Below, in pieces: positions 1 to 8,860 of a DNA stretch of 64,000 bases. This DNA comes from Nostoc sp. MS1 (GTDB taxonomy: Bacteria; Cyanobacteriota; Cyanobacteriia; Cyanobacteriales; Nostocaceae). Where the stretch lies: assembly GCF_019976755.1 (NCBI RefSeq), contig NZ_AP023441.1:4337501-4401500 (forward strand), in the 5' to 3' direction. Below the pieces are notes generated by a model that saw nothing but the letters and a program-made list of their open reading frames with translations, did no database searches and was not told the origin of the DNA. Within the stretch, counting starts at the first letter, position 1, and each line of letters opens with the position of its first letter. A program made the translations under genes and the position numbers.

Positions 1-148
1 AATTTCTTAAATTATCAGTGCAAGACTTGTACAAAAAGAGATAATATTAATCTTCTGGAAGGAAAAGTTGCAAAACATGTGTTTGTTTATTCTTTCCATT
101 TATTAAAATCTTCCATATCCAATCCTTAGCGAAAAACTTTTAAATCCC

Positions 149-1240
149 GTGACTTTGAGCTTGTCTGTTGCTAAATCTCATAGCCAACCCTGGCCCGGAC
201 TGATAGAAGCCTATCGTGAGTATCTACCTGTTACTGAAAACACTCCAGTTGTGACATTGTTAGAAGGTAACACTCCCCTCATTCCCGTACCAGCGATCGC
301 AGAACGTATCGGCAGACAAGTCACTGTGTTCGTAAAATACGATGGTCTTAACCCCACTGGCAGTTTCAAGGATAGGGGTATGACTATGGCGATTTCCAAA
401 GCTAAGGAAGCTGGAGCCAAAGCTGTAATTTGTGCGAGTACAGGCAATACCTCAGCCGCCGCCGCAGCTTATGCTCGGCGTGGGGGAATGAAGGCTTTTG
501 TCTTGATTCCCGATGGTTATGTAGCTTTGGGTAAGTTAGCGCAAGCACTACTCTATGGCGCGGAAGTTTTAGCAATTAAGGGTAATTTTGATAGAGCCTT
601 AGAAATTGTCCGCGAGATGGCGGAAACCTACCCCATCACCTTAGTTAATTCGGTCAATCCCTACCGTTTGGAAGGGCAGAAAACAGGAGCCTTTGAGGTT
701 GTCGATGCTCTAGGTAATGCCCCAGACTGGTTATGTATACCAGTGGGCAATGCAGGGAACATCACAGCATATTGGATGGGTTTTTGTCAATATCATCAAG
801 TCGGGAAATGCGATCGCCTACCCCGAATGATGGGATTCCAAGCCGCAGGTGCAGCACCCTTAGTCAATGGACAACCTGTCGCCCATCCTGAAACCATCGC
901 CACAGCCATTCGCATTGGCAACCCCGCAAGCTGGGATAAAGCGATCGCTGCCCAAACAGCCAGTCAGGGCAACTTTAACGCCGTCACCGATGAAGAAATC
1001 CTCGATGCCTACCGCCTGTTAGCATCATCAGAAGGTATTTTCTGTGAACCCGCCAGCGCTGCTTCCGTCGCCGGCTTATTGAAAGTCAAAGACCAAGTAC
1101 CAACAGGCGCTACAGTAGTCTGTATCCTCACTGGTAACGGTTTAAAAGACCCAGATACCGCAATTAAACACAGCAATAGCCAGTTTAAACAAGGTATTGA
1201 GGCAGATTTAGGATCTGTAGCCAAAGCGATGGGATTTTGA
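149..1240 (+). CDS. thrC: Threonine synthase
   Basis: PLP enzyme converting O-phospho-L-homoserine to L-threonine, the last step of threonine synthesis, in the cytosol. The motif GSFKDRG places the Schiff-base lysine at Lys74. The loop STGNTSAAAAAYA (about 97-110) is the substrate/phosphate-binding element, and LTGNGLKDPD near 327 is the second conserved glycine-rich motif. The 363-aa length fits the short bacterial class of ThrC. The start is GTG at 149; no nearby in-frame ATG gives a full N-terminus, and the Shine-Dalgarno sequence is weak. It is a single-gene unit followed by a clear hairpin terminator. The related threonine dehydratases share the fold, but the GNTPLIPVP and GSFKDRG context favours threonine synthase. 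Confidence 0.93.
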   Translation: MTLSLSVAKSHSQPWPGLIEAYREYLPVTENTPVVTLLEGNTPLIPVPAIAERIGRQVTVFVKYDGLNPTGSFKDRGMTMAISKAKEAGAKAVICASTGNTSAAAAAYARRGGMKAFVLIPDGYVALGKLAQALLYGAEVLAIKGNFDRALEIVREMAETYPITLVNSVNPYRLEGQKTGAFEVVDALGNAPDWLCIPVGNAGNITAYWMGFCQYHQVGKCDRLPRMMGFQAAGAAPLVNGQPVAHPETIATAIRIGNPASWDKAIAAQTASQGNFNAVTDEEILDAYRLLASSEGIFCEPASAASVAGLLKVKDQVPTGATVVCILTGNGLKDPDTAIKHSNSQFKQGIEADLGSVAKAMGF

Positions 1241-1285
1241 GAGGCTAATGGCTCTTGCTAATTCGTAATTCGTAATTAAGAGACG

Positions 1286-1329
1286 CAGATGTAGCAAGTA
1301 TTTCTTGGCTGCATCTGTTGTTTATTTTT
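1286..1329 (+). terminator. Rho-independent-type terminator after thrC
   Basis: Stem CAGATGTAGCAAG (1286-1298) pairs with CTTGGCTGCATCTG (1304-1317) with one bulged base and one G-T pair, followed by the T-rich run TTGTTTATTTTT. It ends the thrC transcript before the convergent gene at 1373. Confidence 0.7.
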
Positions 1330-1372
1330 GGAGAATTGATATTACTCAATCCTCAGCACTCCCCACTCCCTA

Positions 1373-2929
1373 CTAAATCTCGCTGACTTCGGAAGTTGTA
1401 GGTACTTGTAAAGGTAAACTGAGCAAATAGCGATGCCCTGATTCTGGTGAACCTTGAATGGAAATTTGTCCACCATGCAGTTCTGCCAATTGACAACTCA
1501 ACAATAAACCTAAGCTTTCACGAGACAAACTTGCTTTCCCTTTGGTTGAGTTATCATTAGTGTCTACATCCAAAGTATTAGAGAAAGAATCACCCAACGT
1601 TTGTAACTTCTCCAGTGTCATTGGTACACCTCCTACTTCTTCTCGAAATTCAGCAGGTATATCATAAAGGTCTGCTTCACTGGGTAAATCCATTACAGAT
1701 AATGAATTAAGTCTTAAGTAAGGGTCAACATCAGTGATACCATCTCCCAACCAAGGATGGGAAACCCAAACTGTTAAATTAAGCGTATTTTCTTTATATG
1801 AAACATGAATACGCACAATACTACCAGTAGCAGACAATTGAATCACACTGAAAATTAAGTGATACAACATTTGCCGCACTTTGTCTTTATCTAAAGGCCA
1901 AATACGGCTACGTCCTGGTTCTATAGATAAACGAATATCTTGTTCTCGACGGTTAGCAGCTTCTTCTAAAGTATTGATTGCTTGTTGGCATAACATTTCA
2001 ATATCTACAGGCGCGATATTGAGTATATGGGCGTTTTCATCGATTGCGCCTAATTCGGCAATTTCATTCACCAGAGAAAGTAAATACCGCCCACTATGTT
2101 GGATGATATCTACATATTCTCGCTGCTTAGTAGATAATGGCCCATAAATCTCTCGCCCTAAAACACTCGCCATCCCTAATACAGATGTCAAAGGTGTCCG
2201 TAATTCCTGGGTGAGTTGGGCTAAAAGTTCGATTTTGACTTGCTTTGTTGAATCAGGACGTTTTTCTACACTAGGTGATGTAACCTTAATATTATTAACT
2301 TCTTCATGAATTGTGAAGCTTGGAGCGCTCTTGAAGCTACTTGGCTCTGGTTTTCCTTGCATGAGTAGGCGGTTACGCTCAAACTCACTCATGCTCCAAC
2401 GAGCGATAATTTGTAAAAATTCAATATCTCTGGTTGTAAAGTTGCGCGGTACTAAATCCATGACAGCTAATGCACCAAGGCAATTGCCAGCCGCATCAAT
2501 TAAGGGTGCGCCTAAATATGCACGAATGCCATAGTCCTGAATTAACTTACCAGGCGCAAGTGCAGGATTAGTAATTTTATGAGTATCATTGATGGCAAGT
2601 ATTTGATGACTCTCCACTACTTGGGTGCAGAAAGATTCCTGGCGCATCAACTGACGACTTTGCGCTAGTTGATTCATCAGCCCCAGTCTAGATAAACCTA
2701 TCGCCGATTTAAACCAATGACGCTCTTGATCTATGAAACCCAAAATAGAAATAGGTGCTTCCAAAAAATGAGCAGCAGTTTGAGTCGCCTCTTCAAAGAC
2801 TGGTATCGTTTCTGGTTGTCGCAAACCTAATTCTAATAGCGCTTTGAGACGTTGTTGTTCTCTGGAGTCTTGAGAAACCCAACCATCTTTGAGGGCAAAT
2901 AACTTGTTTTCCGGCTCTAACATCGCCAC
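1373..2929 (-). CDS. GAF-domain sensor kinase homologue with degenerate kinase core
   Basis: 518 aa with no membrane segment. An N-terminal GAF domain (about 40-190, ending in the GALAVMD strand) is followed by a linker and a HisKA-like dimerisation helix at about 232-298. The H-box reads AQLTQELRTPL: the phospho-accepting histidine is replaced by Gln241 (codon CAG, 2207-2209). The ATPase-like part (about 345-507) is also eroded. The N-box position reads QMLYHLIFSVIQLS without the usual Asn, no DxGxG G1 box is visible, and only the terminal GLLLSCQLAELHGGQISIQ segment looks typical. It is therefore likely a pseudokinase, acting as a scaffold or as a regulator of a true kinase; that role is inference. 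The gene is monocistronic. The AUG context (CGATG) offers no strong ribosome site. Confidence 0.8.
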   Translation of the reverse strand: MAMLEPENKLFALKDGWVSQDSREQQRLKALLELGLRQPETIPVFEEATQTAAHFLEAPISILGFIDQERHWFKSAIGLSRLGLMNQLAQSRQLMRQESFCTQVVESHQILAINDTHKITNPALAPGKLIQDYGIRAYLGAPLIDAAGNCLGALAVMDLVPRNFTTRDIEFLQIIARWSMSEFERNRLLMQGKPEPSSFKSAPSFTIHEEVNNIKVTSPSVEKRPDSTKQVKIELLAQLTQELRTPLTSVLGMASVLGREIYGPLSTKQREYVDIIQHSGRYLLSLVNEIAELGAIDENAHILNIAPVDIEMLCQQAINTLEEAANRREQDIRLSIEPGRSRIWPLDKDKVRQMLYHLIFSVIQLSATGSIVRIHVSYKENTLNLTVWVSHPWLGDGITDVDPYLRLNSLSVMDLPSEADLYDIPAEFREEVGGVPMTLEKLQTLGDSFSNTLDVDTNDNSTKGKASLSRESLGLLLSCQLAELHGGQISIQGSPESGHRYLLSLPLQVPTTSEVSEI

Positions 2930-3413
2930 TGCTACCTTAATAAATGCTAGATAATGTAATTTATATAACCGCTAAATATTGGGTTATTATTTCCTATCCT
3001 TCATAATTCCCCAATTTGACTGCTGATAAACACGTTGGGAAGAAAATTTTTCTACACCTAAAAAAATAAAGTGCAGGTAACTATGTATTATGTCTTATCA
3101 GTAATTATTGCACGACAGTATATTAACCTAATTATTGTTTGAGTTTTAAATAGCAGATAGTGTTAGTTTACAATTTTAAATGGGTATAATAATTAATATT
3201 TTTTTGGCGATCGCTAGTTGATGAGTGAGTGCGATCGTTAATTTTCACATTAGATATATTCCCATAACATTAAACGCATTAACCAATTTAGAAATAATTA
3301 ATAACGTCTTATTCATCATAGTGATATTTACAGGACAGCCTTTTGTTTAATTCCACTCAGCCTAGCTTATATGTACTCTAGTCTACTTATTATTTAAAGC
3401 TTATTTGCTTACT
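2930..3413. other. Intergenic stretch, no gene seen
   Basis: AT-rich spacer between the GAF protein and the DUF2442 gene. It holds two HIP1-like GCGATCG motifs near 3206 and 3231. It should contain the promoter of the minus-strand kinase homologue, but I recognise no specific site. Confidence 0.5.
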
Positions 3414-3692
3414 TTATTCAATAAAACTTGTTTCATATTTGGGTATAGATTGTTGAGTAACTACAGCATATAAAACATCAGGATCTAAGTCTGCCCCATT
3501 ATCCCAGTGTATTGTTCCCCATTCACGATTAACCTTAACACTTTTAAAATATTCAATATCATTTAAACGTGCGAAAATCCCTGTAAATTCAATTAATTCT
3601 TTAAGATTTACCACTCCTGATTGTCCATCTTCAAACTTCAAATATAGTTGGTAATTATCTTGAGGAATAACTTCTATGATGTCTTGAAGCAT
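3414..3692 (-). CDS. DUF2442 domain protein
   Basis: 92-aa small protein of the DUF2442 family (features seen: VNLKELI, REWGTIHWDNGADLDPDVLY). It starts 3 bases after the stop of the upstream DUF4160 gene on the same strand, so the two are cotranscribed and probably translationally coupled. DUF4160/DUF2442 pairs recur in cyanobacteria and other bacteria and have been suggested to be toxin-antitoxin-like; neither activity can be read from the sequence. I call it the second gene of such a pair. Confidence 0.8.
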   Translation of the reverse strand: MLQDIIEVIPQDNYQLYLKFEDGQSGVVNLKELIEFTGIFARLNDIEYFKSVKVNREWGTIHWDNGADLDPDVLYAVVTQQSIPKYETSFIE

Positions 3693-3695
3693 AGT

Positions 3696-3956
3696 TTATT
3701 CTAAAGGTTCAATTTTTGTTAATGGGTCATTTTGTCTTGCAAATTGCCAGTTTTCTAAAAGTTCAGACTTGTGCAGAGTTGCCCACTCAATTACTAAATC
3801 CCGAACTCTAGGAGTAAGTTGACCTTCTAGAATTGTCAAACTTTCTATCTCAATGATTGCCTTTTGTTGATTATAGCGTACATGAAAATGAGGCGGCGGG
3901 TGATCATTGTAGTACATAGTAATAATAATTCCCAAAAAACGACATATCTCTGGCAT
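3696..3956 (-). CDS. DUF4160 domain protein
   Basis: 86 aa. It shows the DUF4160 signature: a short N-terminal strand (MPEICRFLGIIITMYYNDH) running into HPPPHFHVRYN, an acidic/aliphatic strand IIEIESLTILEG, and a helix with a W (VIEWATLHKSELLENW). The histidine-rich HPPPHFHV motif is the family hallmark. It is the first gene of a two-gene unit with the DUF2442 gene. The function is unproven; a role as one half of a toxin-antitoxin-like pair is inference from the recurrent pairing. Confidence 0.8.
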   Translation of the reverse strand: MPEICRFLGIIITMYYNDHPPPHFHVRYNQQKAIIEIESLTILEGQLTPRVRDLVIEWATLHKSELLENWQFARQNDPLTKIEPLE

Positions 3957-4148
3957 AATGTTAATTCCTAATTTCTATCATTTTAATACTCTGGCGATCG
4001 CTCCTATTCTCCCCTATATTTTTATACTCCTAGCTTATAAGATAAACCCCAACCCAAACTGGGAATACTAACTAGAGTTATAGCTACCAGTTACTTAAAT
4101 ACAAGGTGGCTATTTATTCAGAAAAAGTTTAGCAGTGAGGAGAATATT

Positions 4149-5531
4149 GTGAGTTTACCAGTAACAGTAACATTCATGCTTGCTGATTGGATTGTCAAAG
4201 GATTAGCAAATGGAAGCTTAGAACGAGTTGGAGGTGTAATTCGAGAGGTAGTCAGTAAGCAAGTTGTTACTTGGTTAAGAGACATACCTAATAATTCTCC
4301 AATACAAAATAATTCCTCTAACAATTTACTCAATCTTATGTTTTCTGGAGTAAATCTAGTTGCTTCAGGTGCTAACGCTGCTGTGACAGGAAAGGGTTTA
4401 GCAAATGTTAACGAGCGTTTAGGCGGACTTGAACAAACAAATTTAGGCAATCTTGCTGTTTCAGGAGGAAATTTAGTTGCAACTGTTGCTAATGCTGCTT
4501 TGACAGGAAAAGGTTTAGCAGATGTTAACGGACGCTTAGGTGGTATTGAAAATCAATTACAGGAACTAGGGCAGAATTTACAATTAACTCAAGGAATTTT
4601 ACATGTAACTACTGCTACTAGTATATTTAACCTTGGTGTTTCAGTGATGGGCTTTGCTCTAATAGCACAACGTCTTAAGGAATTAGAACAACGTTTACAA
4701 GAAGCGCAAGAGTTATTAATCAAAATAAATCGAAAAATTGACCTTAGTTTTTATGCTAATTTTCGTGCTGCTATTGAATTAGCAATTAATGCTTTTACAA
4801 TGACTAAACCTGAAAATCGTAGAAGTAGCGCTTTACAAGCAATTAATAGGTTTTTAGAAGCAGAACATATTTACACAGAATTTACGGATATCGAAATTGA
4901 ACAACAAAGCCAAATTGCGGATGAATATCTTCTTACTCTATCTTTAGCATACCTAGCTGAAACACGTTGTTATTTAGAATTAGAAGAACATGAAACAGCA
5001 TTACGTCGTTTTCAAGAAGGATCAAGAGTAATTCGTTCTCGTATTCAAAAGTATGTCGATATTCTTCTGACTTCTAACCCAGCAGCATATCTACAACCTC
5101 ATTTAAAAGGTCAAACTGATTTAAAAAGATTAACCAGAATTTACCAATGGATCGATACAAATCTAGATGAAAATGATGTATTTGAAATGCACAGAGAAAA
5201 TCTATTTAGGATAGCACAAGATCATAATAAATGGATAGAATCACTACCACAAGCAATCTTAAGTCGTGTTGAAGTTCAAGGAGGCTGGCTTGGCCCCAAT
5301 TCTAATGATTTAAAACGAGAAGCGGATAAACGACTTCCTCAAATGCTAGAAGTTATGGAATCTATGATAGAAACCAATTGTCGTTTTGAATCATATCAAA
5401 CAGAAATACAAGCAATATCTCAACTTGGTATTAGCTTTCATGAATGGCTAAAACTATCCCCATCCTCAGAAACAAAACCCGAAGGTGCAGAATTAATGTT
5501 TATTATTCCTTCAACACCTTTACAAATATAA
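4149..5531 (+). CDS. Unrecognised protein with tandem Gly/Ala-rich repeat and helical C-terminus
   Basis: 460 aa, GTG start. I do not recognise the family. Residues 66-94 and 105-133 are a tandem repeat (period 39) with the shared core NLVA..ANAA.TGKGLA.VN.RLGG. A hydrophobic stretch follows at about 158-172 (SIFNLGVSVMGFALI), then a coiled coil (about 174-197, RLKELEQRLQEAQELL). The C-terminal half (200-440) is all-helical and could be TPR-like. The Gly/Ala-rich amphipathic repeats plus a hydrophobic helix resemble membrane-active proteins, but this is a guess. The codon use is more AT-rich than in the neighbouring chl genes. No signal peptide is visible. Confidence 0.7.
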   Translation: MSLPVTVTFMLADWIVKGLANGSLERVGGVIREVVSKQVVTWLRDIPNNSPIQNNSSNNLLNLMFSGVNLVASGANAAVTGKGLANVNERLGGLEQTNLGNLAVSGGNLVATVANAALTGKGLADVNGRLGGIENQLQELGQNLQLTQGILHVTTATSIFNLGVSVMGFALIAQRLKELEQRLQEAQELLIKINRKIDLSFYANFRAAIELAINAFTMTKPENRRSSALQAINRFLEAEHIYTEFTDIEIEQQSQIADEYLLTLSLAYLAETRCYLELEEHETALRRFQEGSRVIRSRIQKYVDILLTSNPAAYLQPHLKGQTDLKRLTRIYQWIDTNLDENDVFEMHRENLFRIAQDHNKWIESLPQAILSRVEVQGGWLGPNSNDLKREADKRLPQMLEVMESMIETNCRFESYQTEIQAISQLGISFHEWLKLSPSSETKPEGAELMFIIPSTPLQI

Positions 5532-5593
5532 TCTCTACACTTCTTATTTCCTTTGCGCCTACCCTGCGGGTTCCGCTTTAGCGGTATGCGTGA

Positions 5594-5624
5594 AATAAAA
5601 AAGGCGAACCTTAATGTTCGCCTT
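5594..5624 (-). terminator. Terminator of the chlL-chlN cluster
   Basis: A perfect 9-bp stem, AAGGCGAAC (5601-5609) with GTTCGCCTT (5616-5624), has a 6-base loop. Read on the minus strand it is followed by TTTTATTTCA, downstream of the chlN stop at 5671. It could also stop the convergent plus-strand gene. Confidence 0.8.
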
Positions 5625-5670
5625 AAATACTCTTTCCTCTGTGTTTCTGTGTCTCTGTGGTTTATAAAAC

Positions 5671-7074
5671 CTAAATCTTCGCCTCCTCCCTTACCAACTT
5701 ATCCCAACCCAAATCTTTCAAATTATTATTACGACGTAGCGGACGAGTTACCAATTCCAAAATGTCACGCGCATTGGTAAAGCCGTGAATTTGAGCAAAA
5801 GTAAACTCCACCGACCACTTAGTATTAATACCCCGCGCTTCCAATGGGTTAGCATGAGCCATACCAGTAATTACTAAATCTGGTTTCAACTCATAAATTC
5901 GCTGTACTTGATTATAGTTATCTGGCTTCTCGACAATCTTCGGCAAGGGTACGCCCATTTCCTCACAAGCTTTTTCCAGCATTGCCAACTCAGCAGCTTG
6001 GTAACGCTTATCCATGTAAGGAATGCCAACTTCTTGAACAGTCATTCCACAGCGCACTAAGAACCGCGCTAAGGAGACTTCCAATAAGTTATCACCCATG
6101 AAGAATACAGACTTACCACGAATAAGTTTTACATAATCTTCCAAACCAGCCCAAATTTGCGCTTCCCTTTCTTCCAAACCTTGAGGTGTAATACCAAACA
6201 CAGAGCAAATTTTTTCTATCCAAGCACGGGTTCCATCTGGGCCGATGGGGAAGGGTGCGCCGATGAGTTTGCATTTGCGACGACGCATCAAGGTTGTGGC
6301 TGTACGGCTGAGGAAGGGGTTAACACCAGCAACATAATAACCTTCTTCCAGCACTGGTAATTCTGTAAAGCGTTTAGCGGGTAGCCAGCCGGAAACTTTA
6401 ATACCTTGTTTTTTTAATTCTAAAGTTAACTGAGTCACCACAGGATCAGGAAGGGAACCAAACAGAACCAGAGGAGGATGGTCTACATATTCTGATTCTT
6501 CTTGGGCTACATCTTCTTTCTTCTTGCCGAAGTTTAAAAGCTTTTGAATGGCATTACGTTCGTTTTTCTCTGCTTCTGCTACTGGTGATTTATCTGGACA
6601 ACGGTTAGCCATTGCGGCGAGAACTGTGTCTTCCCCTTGGGTAAAGGCGTAATCTAAGCCGTTAGCACGGGCAACCACAATAGGAATGCCGATTTCGCCT
6701 TCCAGCTTGGGTGCAAGCCCTTCCAAATCCATTTTGATGATTTCGGTGGTGCAAGTGCCAATCCACACAATGACGCTAGGGTTGCGATCGCGCTTTATTT
6801 GGTCGCACAATCTTTTCAACTCCTCATAATCATTCAATTGTGCGGAAATATCTCCCTCTTCCAACTCTGCCATTGCATAGCGGGGTTCTGCAAAAATCAT
6901 GACCCCCATCGCATTTTGCAGAAAGTACCCACAGGTTTTAGTGCCAATTACCAAAAAGAAACTATCTTCTATTTTTTGGTATAACCACGCCACACAGCTA
7001 ATTGGGCAGAAGGTATGGTAATTGCCAGTTTCACACTCAAAGTTTAAAGCTGTTGGTTCTTGCGCAATGGTCAT
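5671..7074 (-). CDS. chlN: Light-independent protochlorophyllide reductase subunit N
   Basis: ChlN (467 aa) forms with ChlB the catalytic NB component of dark-operative protochlorophyllide reductase, which reduces ring D of protochlorophyllide without light. The complex is nitrogenase-like. Cys23, Cys48 and Cys108 are the expected ligands of the NB [4Fe-4S] cluster, whose fourth ligand comes from ChlB. The middle insert (about 170-195, rich in K and E) is variable in cyanobacteria. It is the last gene of chlL - DUF5331 - chlN. A good GGGGAG ribosome site lies 8-10 bases before the ATG. chlB is not in this window, which is usual for cyanobacteria. Confidence 0.96.
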   Translation of the reverse strand: MTIAQEPTALNFECETGNYHTFCPISCVAWLYQKIEDSFFLVIGTKTCGYFLQNAMGVMIFAEPRYAMAELEEGDISAQLNDYEELKRLCDQIKRDRNPSVIVWIGTCTTEIIKMDLEGLAPKLEGEIGIPIVVARANGLDYAFTQGEDTVLAAMANRCPDKSPVAEAEKNERNAIQKLLNFGKKKEDVAQEESEYVDHPPLVLFGSLPDPVVTQLTLELKKQGIKVSGWLPAKRFTELPVLEEGYYVAGVNPFLSRTATTLMRRRKCKLIGAPFPIGPDGTRAWIEKICSVFGITPQGLEEREAQIWAGLEDYVKLIRGKSVFFMGDNLLEVSLARFLVRCGMTVQEVGIPYMDKRYQAAELAMLEKACEEMGVPLPKIVEKPDNYNQVQRIYELKPDLVITGMAHANPLEARGINTKWSVEFTFAQIHGFTNARDILELVTRPLRRNNNLKDLGWDKLVREEAKI

Positions 7075-7109
7075 TTTGGTTATCTCCCCTTTTAAATTAA
7101 AAGCAGGAA

Positions 7110-7182
7110 TTGGAGGGGAGTGGGGAGTGGGGAATGGTAATTTTACCCTACTCCCTACTGCCTATTCCCTATTCCCTTTTCT
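7110..7182. repeat. Short tandem heptamer-type repeats
   Basis: Degenerate GGGGAGT / CTCCCTA / CTATTCC type heptamers in the spacer between the DUF5331 gene and chlN. The two halves are roughly complementary (GGGAGT... and ...ACTCCC), so the RNA may fold. Confidence 0.6.
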
Positions 7183-7215
7183 TGGCACATAGCACCAACT
7201 ACCAATCCCTTGTAT

Positions 7216-7965
7216 TTATGCGTTGGGGAAGAGACGGGCAATTTCCGATTCATCAAAAACGCCAGCCGGTAATTCTTCACCCAAAAAATCGTTATTATCT
7301 TCGGTCTTTTGCAGCGATGTCTCATCACCCCAAACATCAGATAACACATCACTGAAAGCATTTTCGTCTGGTGTGTTCAATTCACTGAGAATTTGTTCTT
7401 CCAGTTCTTCTGTTGATTCAGCGATGGTATCGAAGTTGACTTCATCAAAACCTTCTGTTTCCTTACCGTTTGTATGCTGGAACTGGTCTTGTAGTTTAGT
7501 TCCATTGGTAATAGAAATTTCCTCTAGGTCATTGAAGCTTGCTACTGCCTCAATTATTAGTGTTTGGTGTTCAGAATCTAGCCCAAAGCCATTTGTTTGG
7601 GTGCTTGCCAAAGTTTCATCTTGGATATTGTCTTCAATTGCTGACTCGTACTGATGTGTTTCTTCTTCTTCTTGAGGAACTGAATGATTACCCAATACGA
7701 TATCTGGGTCAAAATTTAACTCCAGTACCTCAATCAAGGTATCGGCATCAGGATTCAATTTAGAAAAAGGAAACATTAGCTGGGCTAGTTTTGGTTCCAG
7801 TGCATTGACTACCCCCAGGATGAGGTAAGAGGGTGGCCGCTTGCCACCGTCTGGCGTATAAACTGACTCCACTTCCATGTGGAGTTTTATCCAGTCACGG
7901 TTAGCTTGGAAGAATTGCAACCACTTCTGTTTTATCGAATCTGTAAAACTATTAAAGAAAGCCAT
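7216..7965 (-). CDS. DUF5331 domain protein between chlL and chlN
   Basis: About 249 aa starting MAFFNSFTDSIKQKW. I chose the ATG at 7965 because AGGATGGGG lies just upstream; an ATG 36 bases further up (8001) would overlap the end of chlL. The N-terminal 80 residues are basic/aromatic and conserved-looking (LQFFQANRDWIKLHM, PPSYLILGVVNALEP). The rest is acidic and low-complexity (many E, D, Q, T) and probably disordered. Its fixed place inside the chlL-chlN cluster of cyanobacteria suggests a link with dark chlorophyll synthesis, for example assembly or regulation. That is inference; the biochemical function is unknown. Confidence 0.8.
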   Translation of the reverse strand: MAFFNSFTDSIKQKWLQFFQANRDWIKLHMEVESVYTPDGGKRPPSYLILGVVNALEPKLAQLMFPFSKLNPDADTLIEVLELNFDPDIVLGNHSVPQEEEETHQYESAIEDNIQDETLASTQTNGFGLDSEHQTLIIEAVASFNDLEEISITNGTKLQDQFQHTNGKETEGFDEVNFDTIAESTEELEEQILSELNTPDENAFSDVLSDVWGDETSLQKTEDNNDFLGEELPAGVFDESEIARLFPNA

Positions 7966-7993
7966 ATTGACCCCATCCTGAAAATCAGATGAT

Positions 7994-8860
7994 TTATACA
8001 ATCATCAAGTCTAATTCCTCTTCAGGATTAGGAACCTGGGGTTTACGCGGATTTAAATAAAAATCTGATAATAAAGAGAATAATTCACGATCAGGGGCAT
8101 CATTGGGAACAACTCCTTCAGGACGCGCTAAAATCTGGTCGGCAATGTTGAGGTAGTAGTCGCAAACGTAGTTCAGGGAAGGATCTGACTCTGCCATTTC
8201 AAATAAAGTTTTACCTTTAACGCGGGAAACGCGAATATCTTCAATTAAGGGTAAAACTTCCAAAACTGGCATTGGCACAGCTTCTATATATTTTTCAATC
8301 AAGTCGCGCTTGGAAGTACGGTTGCCAATCAACCCAGCTAAACGCAGGGGATGAGTCCTGGCTTTCTCTCGCACTGAAGCCGCAATCCGATTTGCTGCAA
8401 ACAAGGCATCAAAGCCATTATCTGTAACAATCATGCAGTAATCAGCGTAGTTGAGGGGTGCAGCAAAACCACCACAAACCACATCACCAAGAACGTCAAA
8501 CAAGATGACATCGTATTCATCAAAAGCGTTGAGTTCTTTTAGTAATTTTACAGTTTCACCTACGACATAACCGCCACATCCAGCACCCGCAGGTGGGCCG
8601 CCAGCTTCTACGCAGTCTACACCACCATAGCCTTTATAAATGACATCCTCTGGCCAGACATCTTCATAGTGATAATCTTTCTCTTGCAGGGTGTCGATAA
8701 TTGTGGGAATCAAAAACCCGGTGAGAGTGAAGGTACTGTCATGTTTAGGATCGCACCCGATTTGCAGCACTTTCTTACCGCGTTTGGCTATGGCGACGGA
8801 TATATTACAGCTAGTTGTGGATTTACCTATTCCACCTTTTCCGTAGACTGCTAGTTTCAC
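7994..8860 (-). CDS. chlL: Light-independent protochlorophyllide reductase iron-sulfur ATP-binding protein L
   Basis: ChlL (288 aa) is the NifH-like homodimeric reductase that passes electrons, driven by ATP, to ChlN-ChlB. The P-loop GKGGIGKST spans residues 7-15. Cys95 (PPAGAGCGG) and Cys129 (DVVCGGFA) are the two ligands each subunit gives to the bridging [4Fe-4S] cluster, and DPKHDST is the conserved switch segment. The start is GTG at 8860 with GAGG about 8 bases upstream. It is the first gene of the minus-strand chlL - DUF5331 - chlN unit. The 700-base upstream spacer carries a MITE-like element. Confidence 0.97.
   Translation of the reverse strand: MKLAVYGKGGIGKSTTSCNISVAIAKRGKKVLQIGCDPKHDSTFTLTGFLIPTIIDTLQEKDYHYEDVWPEDVIYKGYGGVDCVEAGGPPAGAGCGGYVVGETVKLLKELNAFDEYDVILFDVLGDVVCGGFAAPLNYADYCMIVTDNGFDALFAANRIAASVREKARTHPLRLAGLIGNRTSKRDLIEKYIEAVPMPVLEVLPLIEDIRVSRVKGKTLFEMAESDPSLNYVCDYYLNIADQILARPEGVVPNDAPDRELFSLLSDFYLNPRKPQVPNPEEELDLMIV

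Noticed and set aside
7994..8860. NifH instead of ChlL
   Set aside because: The sequence DCVEAGGPPAGAGCGG and the chlN neighbourhood are those of the protochlorophyllide reductase, not of nitrogenase reductase.
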